Positions 18,834 to 27,569 of a stretch of 64,000 nt of DNA are shown here, in pieces. The translations under genes were made by a program, and so were the position numbers. Source of the DNA: JANQPD01 sp963715655 (GTDB taxonomy: Bacteria > Bacteroidota > Bacteroidia > Flavobacteriales > Schleiferiaceae); NCBI GenBank assembly GCA_963715655.1, contig OY970262.1, positions 3,791,811-3,855,810 on the forward strand, in the 5' to 3' direction. Position 1 is the first letter of the stretch; each line of letters begins with the position of its first letter. Below the pieces are notes generated by a model, which had not been told where the DNA came from, made no database searches, and worked only from the letters and a program-made list of their open reading frames with translations.

Positions 18834-18922
18834 CAAAATCTTGTAACTCTTAAACCAGATTGTATAACAACCATTTCCTTATAGTGGGTGAAATTTGTAG
18901 TGTTTAAAAATTACAAACGCTT

Positions 18923-18945
18923 ATGGAGACTATCACCCTTCCCAC
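18923..18945 (+). pseudogene. copA: Detached 5' end of copA (codons 1-8)
   Basis: ATG GAG ACT ATC ACC CTT CCC AC reads METITLP plus a split Thr codon, cut by the second IS copy. Joining 18945 to 20204 gives METITLPTAPAPKGKT in frame with the copper ATPase. This is the native copA start, now separated from the rest by 1.25 kb. Confidence 0.85.
18942..18945. repeat. 4-bp target-site duplication CCAC, left copy of IS copy 2
   Basis: CCAC directly precedes the IS terminus and is repeated at 20200-20203. Its intactness argues against inversion between the two IS copies since insertion. Confidence 0.9.
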
Positions 18946-18972
18946 TGTAAGCTCCCCTTTTTTAGTACGGTT

Positions 18973-19848
18973 CTAAAGTAGACTATTTTCTTTATTAGTT
19001 TCATTAATCAAAATATCCCTTGGTGCAGTGGAGCGTAGCGGAACGGAACCAAGGGATATTTTTCGGTTTTTGTTTCTATAGGCCACAGGGCTTATGCCAC
19101 CCAGCGCATCGTGTGGTCGTTCATGGTTGTAATCTTCTACCCAAGATTCGGTCACTTCTCTTACTTGATCTATTGAACTAAAGAGATAAGCATCTAAAAT
19201 ATGCCTGCGATAGGTTTTATTAAAACGCTCTATTAGCGCATTTTGAGTAGGCTTACCGGGCTGTATATATTTAAACTCAATACCGTGCATCACGCTCCAT
19301 TGAGTCGTTAATTTAGCTATAAATTCTGGACCATTATCCATACGTAGTTTTTGCGGCTTTCCGTGTTTGTTTATCAAGTGGTTTAATACCCAAATTACTC
19401 TGCTACTTTTTAAAGAATAATCTGTTTCTATAAACAGTACTTCTCGATTGTAGTCATCTATTACATTAAAGCTTCGGAACTTCCTTCCATGCTCTAAAGC
19501 ATCGCTCATAAAATCAATACTCCACGTATGCGTAAAGCACTCGGGTATTATTATGGGTTCTTTTACCCGCGCTGGTAAACGCTTTTTTACTTTCCTTCTT
19601 AATGGCAAGCCCATCTGCTTATATATCCTATGTAGCCGCTTGTGATTGATTAATTCCTCCTTATTACGAAGACGGTAATAACTCTTCCAAAAGCCTTCGC
19701 GTGGATGTTTTATACTCAACTGCTTTAATAATAGCTCTACGCTGCTATCATCCTTTATTGATTGATAAGCAATACTACTGCGACTAGTCTTTAATACGCG
19801 ACACGCCTTGCTTATGCCGCGCGGATAAGTGCTTTTTATGCTTTCCAT
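18973..19848 (-). CDS. IS3-family transposase OrfB (DDE integrase), copy 2
   Basis: A 291-residue integrase identical to the OrfB of copy 1, with the same DDE acids (SIDFMSD, RMDNGPEF, ERFNKT). It is expressed by -1 frameshifting from OrfA at 19878-19884. Confidence 0.94.
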   Translation of the reverse strand: MESIKSTYPRGISKACRVLKTSRSSIAYQSIKDDSSVELLLKQLSIKHPREGFWKSYYRLRNKEELINHKRLHRIYKQMGLPLRRKVKKRLPARVKEPIIIPECFTHTWSIDFMSDALEHGRKFRSFNVIDDYNREVLFIETDYSLKSSRVIWVLNHLINKHGKPQKLRMDNGPEFIAKLTTQWSVMHGIEFKYIQPGKPTQNALIERFNKTYRRHILDAYLFSSIDQVREVTESWVEDYNHERPHDALGGISPVAYRNKNRKISLGSVPLRSTAPRDILINETNKENSLL

Positions 19849-19871
19849 TATTTCTCTCTTTTGGCAAGGCT

Positions 19872-20138
19872 TTAAAGCTTTTTTTCAATAATGTGCTTGG
19901 CGATATCTAACTCTAAAGCTAAATCGGTGTACATGCGTTTTAGCTTCGCATTTTCTTCTTCTAGCTTCTTTATGCGCTTTAGCTCACTAGCTTCCATGCC
20001 GCCATAGCGTTGCCGCCATTTATAAAATGTTGCTTTGCTTACGCCATGCTCTCGGCTAATCGTAGCTACATCTTTGCCTTGTTCAAACTCCTTGAGAATA
20101 CTGGCAATCTGGTTTGGGGTGAATTTGCTCTTTTTCAT
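19872..20138 (-). CDS. IS3-family transposase OrfA (HTH), copy 2
   Basis: An 88-residue HTH protein identical to that of copy 1. Its start lies 61 bp inside the IS end that faces copA, so its promoter would fire away from copA. Confidence 0.93.
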   Translation of the reverse strand: MKKSKFTPNQIASILKEFEQGKDVATISREHGVSKATFYKWRQRYGGMEASELKRIKKLEEENAKLKRMYTDLALELDIAKHIIEKKL

Positions 20139-22433
20139 ATTTACAGTTTAAAATTAAAAATTATATTTTTAAACCGTACTAGTTTTGGGGGAGCTTACAC
20201 CACAGCCCCTGCACCCAAAGGGAAAACCGTTAAAGAATCCTTTCCCGTAACGGGGATGACCTGTGCCGCCTGTGCTTCAAGTGTAGAATCTATCTTGAGC
20301 CATACAGAAGGGGTGCATGGAGCCACCGTAAATTTTGCCAATAGTTCAGTATTGGTGGAATACAACAAGTCAGTCACGCACGATGATTTACAAAAAGCCT
20401 TACAGTCTGTAGGCTATGACATCATCGTAGATGTAGAAGACCCTTCAGCAGTACAGCAGGAGCTTCAGGAAAAGCATTATGAGGAGGTGAAAAAACGAAC
20501 CATTTGGTCTGCTATTTTAACGCTACCGGTATTCATTTTGGGCATGTTCTACATGGACTGGGTGCCGGGTAGATGGATATCCCTGGCATTTACCATTCCG
20601 GTTTTATTCTGGTTTGGGCGAAGTTTTTTCGTCAATGCTTATAAGCAAGCCAAACATGGGAAAGCCAATATGGATACCCTGGTTGCCCTGAGTACGGGGA
20701 TCGCCTTTATATTCAGTTTGTTCAATACCTTATTTCCTGAGTTCTGGTACAGCCGGGGCATACATCCTCATGTCTACTACGAAGCGGCTACCGTAATTAT
20801 CACGTTCATCTCTCTAGGGAAAGTGCTGGAAGAGAAAGCTAAATCCAATACTTCTACTGCCATCAAAAAACTGATGGGTTTGCAACCCAAGACCCTGAAA
20901 GTGATTGTGGATGGTGAAGAAGTGGAAATGCCCATAGCCTCTGTGCAAAAAGGCTATACCATTGTCGTTCGCCCAGGAGAGAAAATCCCAGTAGATGGCG
21001 AGGTAGTCGATGGAAATTCTTTTGTGGATGAAAGCATGATCACCGGAGAACCCATTCCGGTGGAGAAAACCAAAGGTGAAAAAGTTTTTGCCGGGACAGT
21101 GAATCAAAAAGGTAGTTTCCGCTTTATTGCTGAGAAAGTGGCCGGGGAAACCCTACTCGCCCAGATCATTAAAATGGTGCAGGAAGCTCAGGGCAGTAAG
21201 GCCCCGGTTCAAAAGCTGGTCGATAAAATCGCGGGAATATTTGTACCGGTAGTTATGGCCATTTCTATTATCACCTTCATCACCTGGATGTTTGTCGGTG
21301 GAGATGATGCCTTTACCCATGCGCTGCTTACTTCGGTGGCGGTACTCGTAATCGCTTGTCCCTGTGCATTAGGCTTGGCTACACCAACGGCTATTATGGT
21401 AGGTGTCGGAAAAGGAGCCGAAAACAATATCCTGATCAAAGATGCCGAAAGTCTGGAATTGGGACATAAAGTGAATGCTGTGGTATTGGATAAAACGGGT
21501 ACCATCACAGAAGGTAAGCCTGTGGTGACTGATATTTTATGGGAAGAGAAACATCATTCCGAAAAACTCAAATCTATACTGCTGGCAATGGAATCACAAT
21601 CCGAACACCCATTGGCAGAGGCCGTGGTTCAAAAACTGAAAGAAGAAGGTGTTAAATCAGCATCCATCTCTCAGTTCAACAGTATTACGGGGCGAGGCGT
21701 ACAGGCAATGGATGCTAATAGCATGATGTTCTATGTCGGAAATCAAAAATTACTGATTGAAAATGATATTCCCATTAGCAATGAACTTGACAAAAAAGCA
21801 AAAGCACTTCGGGAAGAAGCCAAAACGGTCATCTTTTTTGCTAGTCAAGATCAGGCTTTAAGTGTACTGGCGATTGCCGATAAAATTAAAGAAACGTCTA
21901 AAAAAGCGATTGAAACACTCCAAAACCGAAATATTGAAGTGTATATGCTTACTGGAGATAACAAGCAAACTGCCCAAGCGGTTGCGAATCAAGTAGGGCT
22001 TAAACACTTCAAAGCAGAAGTTTTGCCTTCCGACAAAGCTGATTTTGTAAAAGACTTACAAGCGGAAGGGAAAATTGTTGCCATGGTGGGTGATGGTATC
22101 AACGACTCACACGCCTTGGCTCAAGCCGATGTGAGTATTGCTATGGGACATGGGTCTGATATTGCTATGGATGTAGCCAAAATGACACTAATTACTTCTG
22201 ATCTTCAGTCCATACCTAAAGCATTGAACCTTTCTAAAAAGACCGTTTTGGGTATCCGTCAAAACCTATTTTGGGCATTTATCTACAACATTATCGGCAT
22301 CCCAATAGCAGCCGGTCTTTTATATCCCATAAATGGCTTCCTACTTGACCCGATGATTGCTGGAATGGCTATGGCCTTCAGTTCAGTATCAGTAGTAGCC
22401 AATAGTTTGAGGTTGAAAACTGCTAAAATTTAA
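20010..22433 (+). CDS. copA: Copper-translocating P-type ATPase (P1B-1), start displaced by IS
   Basis: Native sequence runs from 20204. One N-terminal HMA domain (GMTCAACASSVES) precedes an eight-TM P1B-1 ATPase. It has the copper site CPC in VIACPCALGLATP, phosphorylation motif DKTGT, an HP dipeptide in SEHPLAEA, and MVGDGIND. It exports Cu(I) from the cytoplasm. The intact gene would be 750 residues starting at 18923. The open frame now extends into the IS to 20010, so the first 65 codons are foreign antisense-IS sequence. An in-frame ATG at 20256, just before the CxxC, could give a near-complete protein. Expression now depends on transcription from the IS end. The 3' end overlaps a chaperone gene. 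Confidence 0.9.
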   Translation: MPPFIKCCFAYAMLSANRSYIFALFKLLENTGNLVWGEFALFHIYSLKLKIIFLNRTSFGGAYTTAPAPKGKTVKESFPVTGMTCAACASSVESILSHTEGVHGATVNFANSSVLVEYNKSVTHDDLQKALQSVGYDIIVDVEDPSAVQQELQEKHYEEVKKRTIWSAILTLPVFILGMFYMDWVPGRWISLAFTIPVLFWFGRSFFVNAYKQAKHGKANMDTLVALSTGIAFIFSLFNTLFPEFWYSRGIHPHVYYEAATVIITFISLGKVLEEKAKSNTSTAIKKLMGLQPKTLKVIVDGEEVEMPIASVQKGYTIVVRPGEKIPVDGEVVDGNSFVDESMITGEPIPVEKTKGEKVFAGTVNQKGSFRFIAEKVAGETLLAQIIKMVQEAQGSKAPVQKLVDKIAGIFVPVVMAISIITFITWMFVGGDDAFTHALLTSVAVLVIACPCALGLATPTAIMVGVGKGAENNILIKDAESLELGHKVNAVVLDKTGTITEGKPVVTDILWEEKHHSEKLKSILLAMESQSEHPLAEAVVQKLKEEGVKSASISQFNSITGRGVQAMDANSMMFYVGNQKLLIENDIPISNELDKKAKALREEAKTVIFFASQDQALSVLAIADKIKETSKKAIETLQNRNIEVYMLTGDNKQTAQAVANQVGLKHFKAEVLPSDKADFVKDLQAEGKIVAMVGDGINDSHALAQADVSIAMGHGSDIAMDVAKMTLITSDLQSIPKALNLSKKTVLGIRQNLFWAFIYNIIGIPIAAGLLYPINGFLLDPMIAGMAMAFSSVSVVANSLRLKTAKI
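20200..20203. repeat. 4-bp target-site duplication CCAC, right copy of IS copy 2
   Basis: Directly follows the IS terminus and matches 18942-18945. Deleting 18946-20203 restores copA. Confidence 0.9.
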
Positions 22434-22614
22434 AACAAATATCAATTGTGGAGGATGCTTTTCAAAAGTGACTCCCTTTTTGAACGAGGAAAAGAACATA
22501 GAAAAATGGGATGTCAACCTTGAAAGTGATGACCGCATACTTACTGTAGAGACTTCTGACCTGACTGAAGAAGAAGTAAAGAAAGCGGGTTTTAAGACAG
22601 AGGTCACCAAGTAG
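22420..22614 (+). CDS. HMA-domain copper chaperone-like protein, non-ATG start
   Basis: A 64-residue frame overlapping the copA stop encodes KFKTNINCGGCFSKVTPFLN and ends KKAGFKTEVTK. It resembles the HMA protein at 31924 (KFKTTIKCNGC, IEKW, ILTVE). CGGC is the metal-binding CxxC. After the frame's preceding stop at 22414-22416 there is no ATG or GTG. CTG at 22420, inside the copA end, is the only near-cognate start that keeps the first strand. It may be expressed by coupling to copA, or may have lost its start. A bidirectional terminator follows directly. Confidence 0.65.
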   Translation: MLKFKTNINCGGCFSKVTPFLNEEKNIEKWDVNLESDDRILTVETSDLTEEEVKKAGFKTEVTK

Positions 22615-22621
22615 TTTAAAA

Positions 22622-22657
22622 AATAGTCTTATGAAGTTTTAGCTTCATAAGACTATT
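22622..22657. terminator. Bidirectional terminator between convergent operons
   Basis: AATAGTCTTATGAAG (22622-22636) and CTTCATAAGACTATT (22643-22657) form a perfect 15-bp stem with a 6-nt loop. It lies between the copA/chaperone genes and the converging RND gene. T-rich flanks are short, so efficiency is uncertain. Confidence 0.75.
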
Positions 22658-22693
22658 CTATACCGCTTTGTACATTTTGTAATTGAGTAACTT

Positions 22694-25600
22694 TTAGCGT
22701 TTTCCTTTCACCATCAACTTATACACACATGGAATCACAATCAAATTTAACAAGGTGGCCGTCAATAGTCCACCAAGAATGACAACAGCCATCGGGCTTT
22801 GAATTTCATTGCCCGGTTCACCGCCTTTCAATGCTAATGGAATCAAAGCAAGACCAGTTGTGAAGGCAGTCATCAAAATAGGATTCAACCTATCCAATGC
22901 ACCTGTTTTTAACAACTCTACACCCTGCATCCCTTCTTTTCGCAAATCTTCGTATCGGGAGATAAGCAAAATACCGTTCCTCGTTGCTATACCAAACAAA
23001 CTGATAAAGCCAATGGTGGCAGCTATACTGATAATACCAGACGTGAAATAGACAATCAAAATTCCACCAATCAGTGCCAATGGCAGATTAATCAAAACAA
23101 TGAAGGAAAGTTTCACATCCTTAAACTCATAGTATAATAAAAAGAAAATCACCAGAATGGCTAGTACCGCAGTGATCAATAATAATTGGGAGGCTTTGGC
23201 TTCACTTTCAAATTGTCCTCCGTATTCGATTCGATAGCCATCAGGTAAATTAATGTTCGTATTAACAACATCTTTAATTTCATTGACCACTCCGCGTAAA
23301 TCTCGCCCTTGCACATTAGCAGCTACAACGATTTTGCGTTGTACATCCTCTCGGCTAATGGTATTTGGAGTGCTCACTGAACCTATCGTTGATAATTGAT
23401 TTAAAGGAATTTGTCCACCATTTGGAAGACTGATCAAGGCAGATTCAAGGCTCTCTTTACTATTTCTTGACTCAGGCCTGAACCTCACAATTAAATCAAA
23501 ATACTTTTGTCCTTCGTAGATTTCACCCGCTTTCTCACCTGCAAATGCCACATCCACCTGCTCCATCAAATCAGCTACAGTCATGCCATAAGCCGCTAAT
23601 ATCTGCCGCTTGGGTGTGATTCTTAATTGCGGGACTTCCACTTGTTGATCCACAGCTACATCGGCAATTCCGTCAATCGATTTGATATTGGTTTCAATAC
23701 TTTTACCAACCTCAAAGAGTCGCTGTAGGTCTGAACCAAACACCTTGATGGCAATATTAGCACGAGTACCTGAAAGCATATGATCAATCCGGTGCGCGAT
23801 GGGCTGCCCCAGTGTAATGTTAGCTCCAGGAACAACGCTTAATTTGGTTCGCACTTCTTCAAAGAATGACTCTTTCGATTTATCGGTGAGTACGAACGGT
23901 ACATCAATTTCTGCTGCATTTACTCCCTGTGCATGTTCATCTAATTCAGCTCGCCCGGTTCTTCGAGTTACCACTTCTACCTCTGGCATTTCCAACAAGA
24001 GCTGCTCAACGAGCGTCCCAGTCTTATTGCTTTCTTCCAATGACATGCCCGGCAGGCCAACAACACTAATCACCAATGATCCTTCATTGAACTCTGGTAA
24101 AAAACTCCTACCCAGTTGCGTAAGTAATACCAAACTAATCACAAAAGCACCTATCGTTAGACCAATGACGGTTTTAGGTACTTTCAAAGCTCGAATCAGC
24201 GCATTACCATATCGTTTTTGAAGCCACCTTTCTACTTTGGTTCCCTCTGCTTGCTTGGATAATACTTTATCACTTTTCAGCAAATAGGAACAGAGAACGG
24301 GTGTAACTGTGACTGCCACAATCAAGGAAGTCAGCACAGATGTAATAAAAGCAATGCCTAGTGGTTGCAGCAATCGTCCTTCCATTCCGCTTAGAAAAAA
24401 TAAAGGGACGAATGAAACGATAATGATTAGCGTAGCGATGATAATGGAGCTTCTAATTTCAACCGAGGCATCCCTAACTACGGTGAGTACGGGTAATCGG
24501 TCGACTTTAGGCTTTCTGATATTTTCGCGCAATCGCTTAAAAACATTTTCCACGTCAATAATGGCATCATCTACCAAAGCACCAATGGCTATGGCCATAC
24601 CCCCCAAACTCATCGTGTTTATGGTGTAACCCAATAAATGAAGCACAATGATGGACACCAACAATGAAATTGGAATGGCCACTAAAGAAATCACGGTAGT
24701 TCGCCAATTCATTAAGAAAATAAAAAGCACAATTACCACGAAGAAAGCCCCTTCCATCAACGTTTGATTCAAGTTGTCAATGGACGCATCAATGAAATTC
24801 GCCTGACGAAAAATATGGCTTTTGATTTCCACCTTTCCCGGAAGGGTTTCATTTAATTCTGCAATGGCTTCATCCAAACTTGAAGTCAATTCAAGTGTGT
24901 TCACATTGGGTTGCTTCGAGATCGTTAAGATCACAGCGGGTGAAGCATTCAATGAACCATCACCGATCTTATCCGCAGCTCCTATTTGAACAGTCGCCAC
25001 ATCTTTAATTTTGATCGTTTGCCCATTTACCTGTTTCAAGGTTGCCTCTTGTAATTGTTCTACAGAATAAGCCCTGCCACTTCCCTTAACGATGTACTGA
25101 TTGCCAAACTGATTAATCACACCACCAGGAGCATTCATGTTGCTTTCCTGCACCTTTTCCAATAGTTCCGCAAGGCTCACATCGTAGTATTTCAGTTTTT
25201 CAGGGTGGGCAAGCACCTGATATTGCTTATAATCGCCACCTATAACAATGACATTTGCAATACCTCCAATGGACTTAATTCTTGGCCGTATAGTCCAGTC
25301 GGACAAGGTTCTCAATTCCATAGCTGATAAACTGTCTGAGGTAACTGCCAACAGCATGATTTCACCCATTATAGATGAAATGGGTGCCAGGGTAGGCGTT
25401 CCAACTCCTTCAGGTAAGTTTTCCCGTACCATTGGAATGCGCTCACTTACAATTTGCCGAGCTCGGTAAATATCCGTCCCCCAATCAAATTCTATCCAAA
25501 CTATGGATATTCCTGCTGCGGATGACGAACGGATTCTTCTGACATTCGGAGAGCCATTCATGGCCGTTTCCAATTGATAAGTGACCAGTTTCTCCACTTC

Positions 25601-25777
25601 CTCTGATTCCATTCCATGTGCTTCTGTCAAAATGGTGACAGTTGGCGCAGTGAGATCAGGAAATACATCCACGTTCATGTTTCTGGCAATATATAAACCT
25701 GAAACGCTCAGCAGCAAGGCTGCTAGTAAGACCATTAATCGGTTTTGAAGCGATATTGATAATATTTTATTTAGCAT
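22694..25777 (-). CDS. Heavy-metal efflux RND pump, CzcA/CusA family
   Basis: A 1027-residue HME-RND inner-membrane pump. The N-terminal TM is followed by MNVDVFPDLTAPTV, the usual start of the first periplasmic domain. The TM4 block is MAIAIGALVDDAIIDVENVF, whose DD pair would carry protons. The second half has GRSFLPEFNEGSLVISVVGL. The TM4 block is neither the DFG-DG of the Zn/Co/Cd pumps nor a classical CusA one, so the metal is uncertain. The next genes on the strand encode an adaptor and TolC protein, completing a tripartite pump. It converges on the copA side across a shared terminator. Confidence 0.9.
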   Translation of the reverse strand: MLNKILSISLQNRLMVLLAALLLSVSGLYIARNMNVDVFPDLTAPTVTILTEAHGMESEEVEKLVTYQLETAMNGSPNVRRIRSSSAAGISIVWIEFDWGTDIYRARQIVSERIPMVRENLPEGVGTPTLAPISSIMGEIMLLAVTSDSLSAMELRTLSDWTIRPRIKSIGGIANVIVIGGDYKQYQVLAHPEKLKYYDVSLAELLEKVQESNMNAPGGVINQFGNQYIVKGSGRAYSVEQLQEATLKQVNGQTIKIKDVATVQIGAADKIGDGSLNASPAVILTISKQPNVNTLELTSSLDEAIAELNETLPGKVEIKSHIFRQANFIDASIDNLNQTLMEGAFFVVIVLFIFLMNWRTTVISLVAIPISLLVSIIVLHLLGYTINTMSLGGMAIAIGALVDDAIIDVENVFKRLRENIRKPKVDRLPVLTVVRDASVEIRSSIIIATLIIIVSFVPLFFLSGMEGRLLQPLGIAFITSVLTSLIVAVTVTPVLCSYLLKSDKVLSKQAEGTKVERWLQKRYGNALIRALKVPKTVIGLTIGAFVISLVLLTQLGRSFLPEFNEGSLVISVVGLPGMSLEESNKTGTLVEQLLLEMPEVEVVTRRTGRAELDEHAQGVNAAEIDVPFVLTDKSKESFFEEVRTKLSVVPGANITLGQPIAHRIDHMLSGTRANIAIKVFGSDLQRLFEVGKSIETNIKSIDGIADVAVDQQVEVPQLRITPKRQILAAYGMTVADLMEQVDVAFAGEKAGEIYEGQKYFDLIVRFRPESRNSKESLESALISLPNGGQIPLNQLSTIGSVSTPNTISREDVQRKIVVAANVQGRDLRGVVNEIKDVVNTNINLPDGYRIEYGGQFESEAKASQLLLITAVLAILVIFFLLYYEFKDVKLSFIVLINLPLALIGGILIVYFTSGIISIAATIGFISLFGIATRNGILLISRYEDLRKEGMQGVELLKTGALDRLNPILMTAFTTGLALIPLALKGGEPGNEIQSPMAVVILGGLLTATLLNLIVIPCVYKLMVKGKR

Positions 25778-25788
25778 AGTATCAATAT

Positions 25789-27297
25789 TTAATGGTCATG
25801 GCCATGAGCGGGAACGGCACCTGACATAGAAGCCATTTTCACCTGGTAAGTCCCTTTTGTTACCACCACTTCTCCTAGACTTAACCCTTTTAAAATCTCT
25901 ACCTCCTTACCATTTCGTTTGCCAATTGCGATATCTCTACGCTCAAAAGTTTCGCCACCCAATTGTACAATAACAGAGTAGTTTCCATAATCCTCTAATA
26001 ATGCAGTCTCGGGAATGACCTTTGTTTTTATCGGAGCACCAACGGCTAGTTGGATCTCAGTAAAGCTGCCTTCAGGCATTTCTATTCCTTCGTTGACCTG
26101 TGCAAAAATTGATAGTAGAGGATTGTCGGGTTCCACCTCTTTGCCTATTGACAAAATTTTACCTCCTTTTTCATTCAAACTTGACCAAACACCTGTCTTG
26201 GGTTGATACCAAATGTCATGAAGACTTTTTAAGGCAGTTGCATAAGAAGGACTTATCTGTGCTTCTAATAAGCTGCTTTTGTGGCTTGTGACTGTCACTA
26301 AAGGAGCTCCTTGATCCACGAATCCTCCATTTGAGGCTGCAATGGCTTTAATATATCCATCAAATGGAACAATGATTTGTTTGCCTCCTGAAGCATATCC
26401 TGCGCTAAGCGTTTCATAATTGGCTTTAGCAATCTGGTAGTTACGCTCAACCTGCTCAAAATCAGACTTAGCAACAATCTTGGAATCATACAATTGCTTC
26501 TTTCGATCATATTCTGACCGTGCCTGATCTAACCCTGCCTTCGCTTTTTGAATTTCAGCACTCAAATTATTAGAAGTAAGCCCAGCACTGCTGACAGTCA
26601 TAATTACCTGACCCTGTTTTACAGGAGTTCCTTCAGTAAGATTTTTCATTTTAAAATCTACCCGTCCACTAGATGTGGACGCTAGCGTTTGGTAATCTGA
26701 TGGAGCTACCTTCCAAACTCCTGAAGTAGGAATGGTCTCATAGATTTCTTTTTCCACAACAGTGGCAGTCTGAAACTCAATTTTCCATGCTTGCTCTTTT
26801 AGAAATGAAATTGCGCTACCTTCTTCAACACCTTCCATAGCTTTTACAGCATCTTCTGTGGTGGCATAAACTTGAACATCATTCAATACTATCCGATCCG
26901 AATATTGTGGTGTTTTTAGTTCAAAGACCAATTGATAAACACCCACCTCCTTGGGTTGTAGCGAAGGCATAAAAATTCCTGCCCTGGCAGGTTCTTCCGC
27001 TTGGTGCCTGATTCCTTTTCCGTCCTTAACTAGACTGACAGTAACACTACCTTCCTGAATTGCCTGATGCTTGTCCAGTAAGGTGAAATGTGCTGCAAAG
27101 CGACTTGTTTTACCTACAATAAAGGCAGGGAATTCTACAAATAGTTCGGTCTTATCTGTCCAAACCGTATAATCTACAGTAGGTATTTCACTGTCATCTG
27201 TTATGTGACCACCCGCTTCATCGTGGGCATGCCCATCCTCTTCCACAAACTGACAGGAACCTGCCAGCAACGCAATTAATACAATTATATATCGCAT
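25789..27297 (-). CDS. RND periplasmic adaptor (HlyD/CusB-like lipoprotein)
   Basis: A 502-residue lipoprotein (IALLAGSC) with a short His-rich stretch (EEDGHAHDEAGGH). An extra N-terminal beta domain (~40-150) is followed by the adaptor core: lipoyl-like halves around a helical hairpin (IQKAKAGLDQARSEYDRKKQ), a barrel domain and a C-terminal membrane-proximal domain, ending MASMSGAVPAHGHDH. It links the RND pump to the outer-membrane channel. It starts 19 bp after the stop of the small His-rich lipoprotein gene and ends 11 bp before the RND gene. Confidence 0.88.
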   Translation of the reverse strand: MRYIIVLIALLAGSCQFVEEDGHAHDEAGGHITDDSEIPTVDYTVWTDKTELFVEFPAFIVGKTSRFAAHFTLLDKHQAIQEGSVTVSLVKDGKGIRHQAEEPARAGIFMPSLQPKEVGVYQLVFELKTPQYSDRIVLNDVQVYATTEDAVKAMEGVEEGSAISFLKEQAWKIEFQTATVVEKEIYETIPTSGVWKVAPSDYQTLASTSSGRVDFKMKNLTEGTPVKQGQVIMTVSSAGLTSNNLSAEIQKAKAGLDQARSEYDRKKQLYDSKIVAKSDFEQVERNYQIAKANYETLSAGYASGGKQIIVPFDGYIKAIAASNGGFVDQGAPLVTVTSHKSSLLEAQISPSYATALKSLHDIWYQPKTGVWSSLNEKGGKILSIGKEVEPDNPLLSIFAQVNEGIEMPEGSFTEIQLAVGAPIKTKVIPETALLEDYGNYSVIVQLGGETFERRDIAIGKRNGKEVEILKGLSLGEVVVTKGTYQVKMASMSGAVPAHGHDH

Positions 27298-27316
27298 ATC
27301 TTTTCAGTTTTTATAA

Positions 27317-27550
27317 TTAATGGTCATGGTGCTCACTTCCATCGTCATGGGCAGAGTCCTTATCTATTGTGAACTCCTCCTGTTCATGGTGTTCTTCATC
27401 TTCATGCTGATGCTCAGATTCATCAGCATGTGGGTGATCATGCGCTTCTTCTGTTTCGTGTTCATGACCATGTTCTTCTTTGGAAGACTGAGAGGTGCAT
27501 GAAATGGTAAAAAGAGTCAGTAATGCGAATATTATATTTCTCGTTTTCAT
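27317..27550 (-). CDS. Small His/Asp/Glu-rich lipoprotein
   Basis: A 77-residue protein with a lipoprotein signal (IIFALLTLFTISC) and a mature part made almost entirely of H, E and D in HxH and EHEH patterns, ending EHHDH. It lies between the TolC and adaptor genes and is co-oriented with them. Such sequences bind Zn(II), Ni(II) or Cu(II) and may buffer metal for the pump. This is inference from composition and position. Confidence 0.75.
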   Translation of the reverse strand: MKTRNIIFALLTLFTISCTSQSSKEEHGHEHETEEAHDHPHADESEHQHEDEEHHEQEEFTIDKDSAHDDGSEHHDH

Positions 27551-27569
27551 ATTTTTTTGATTTGATTTT

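Larger units (their letters stand above)
18946..20199 (-). mobile_element. IS3-family (IS407-like) insertion sequence, copy 2 (inverted)
   Basis: The same 1254-bp element as at 9448-10701, in opposite orientation, with the same termini and encoded proteins. It is flanked by CCAC duplications. It is inserted in codon 8 of copA, with its transposase genes reading against copA. Confidence 0.95.

Noticed and set aside
10702..18945. Composite transposon bounded by the two IS copies
   Set aside because: The IS copies have different, self-matching 4-bp duplications on each side, so each inserted alone. The region between starts and ends within native genes.
24309..24629. Plus-strand ORFs inside the minus-strand RND gene
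   Set aside because: Ser/Thr-rich shadow frames typical of antisense reading of conserved membrane genes.
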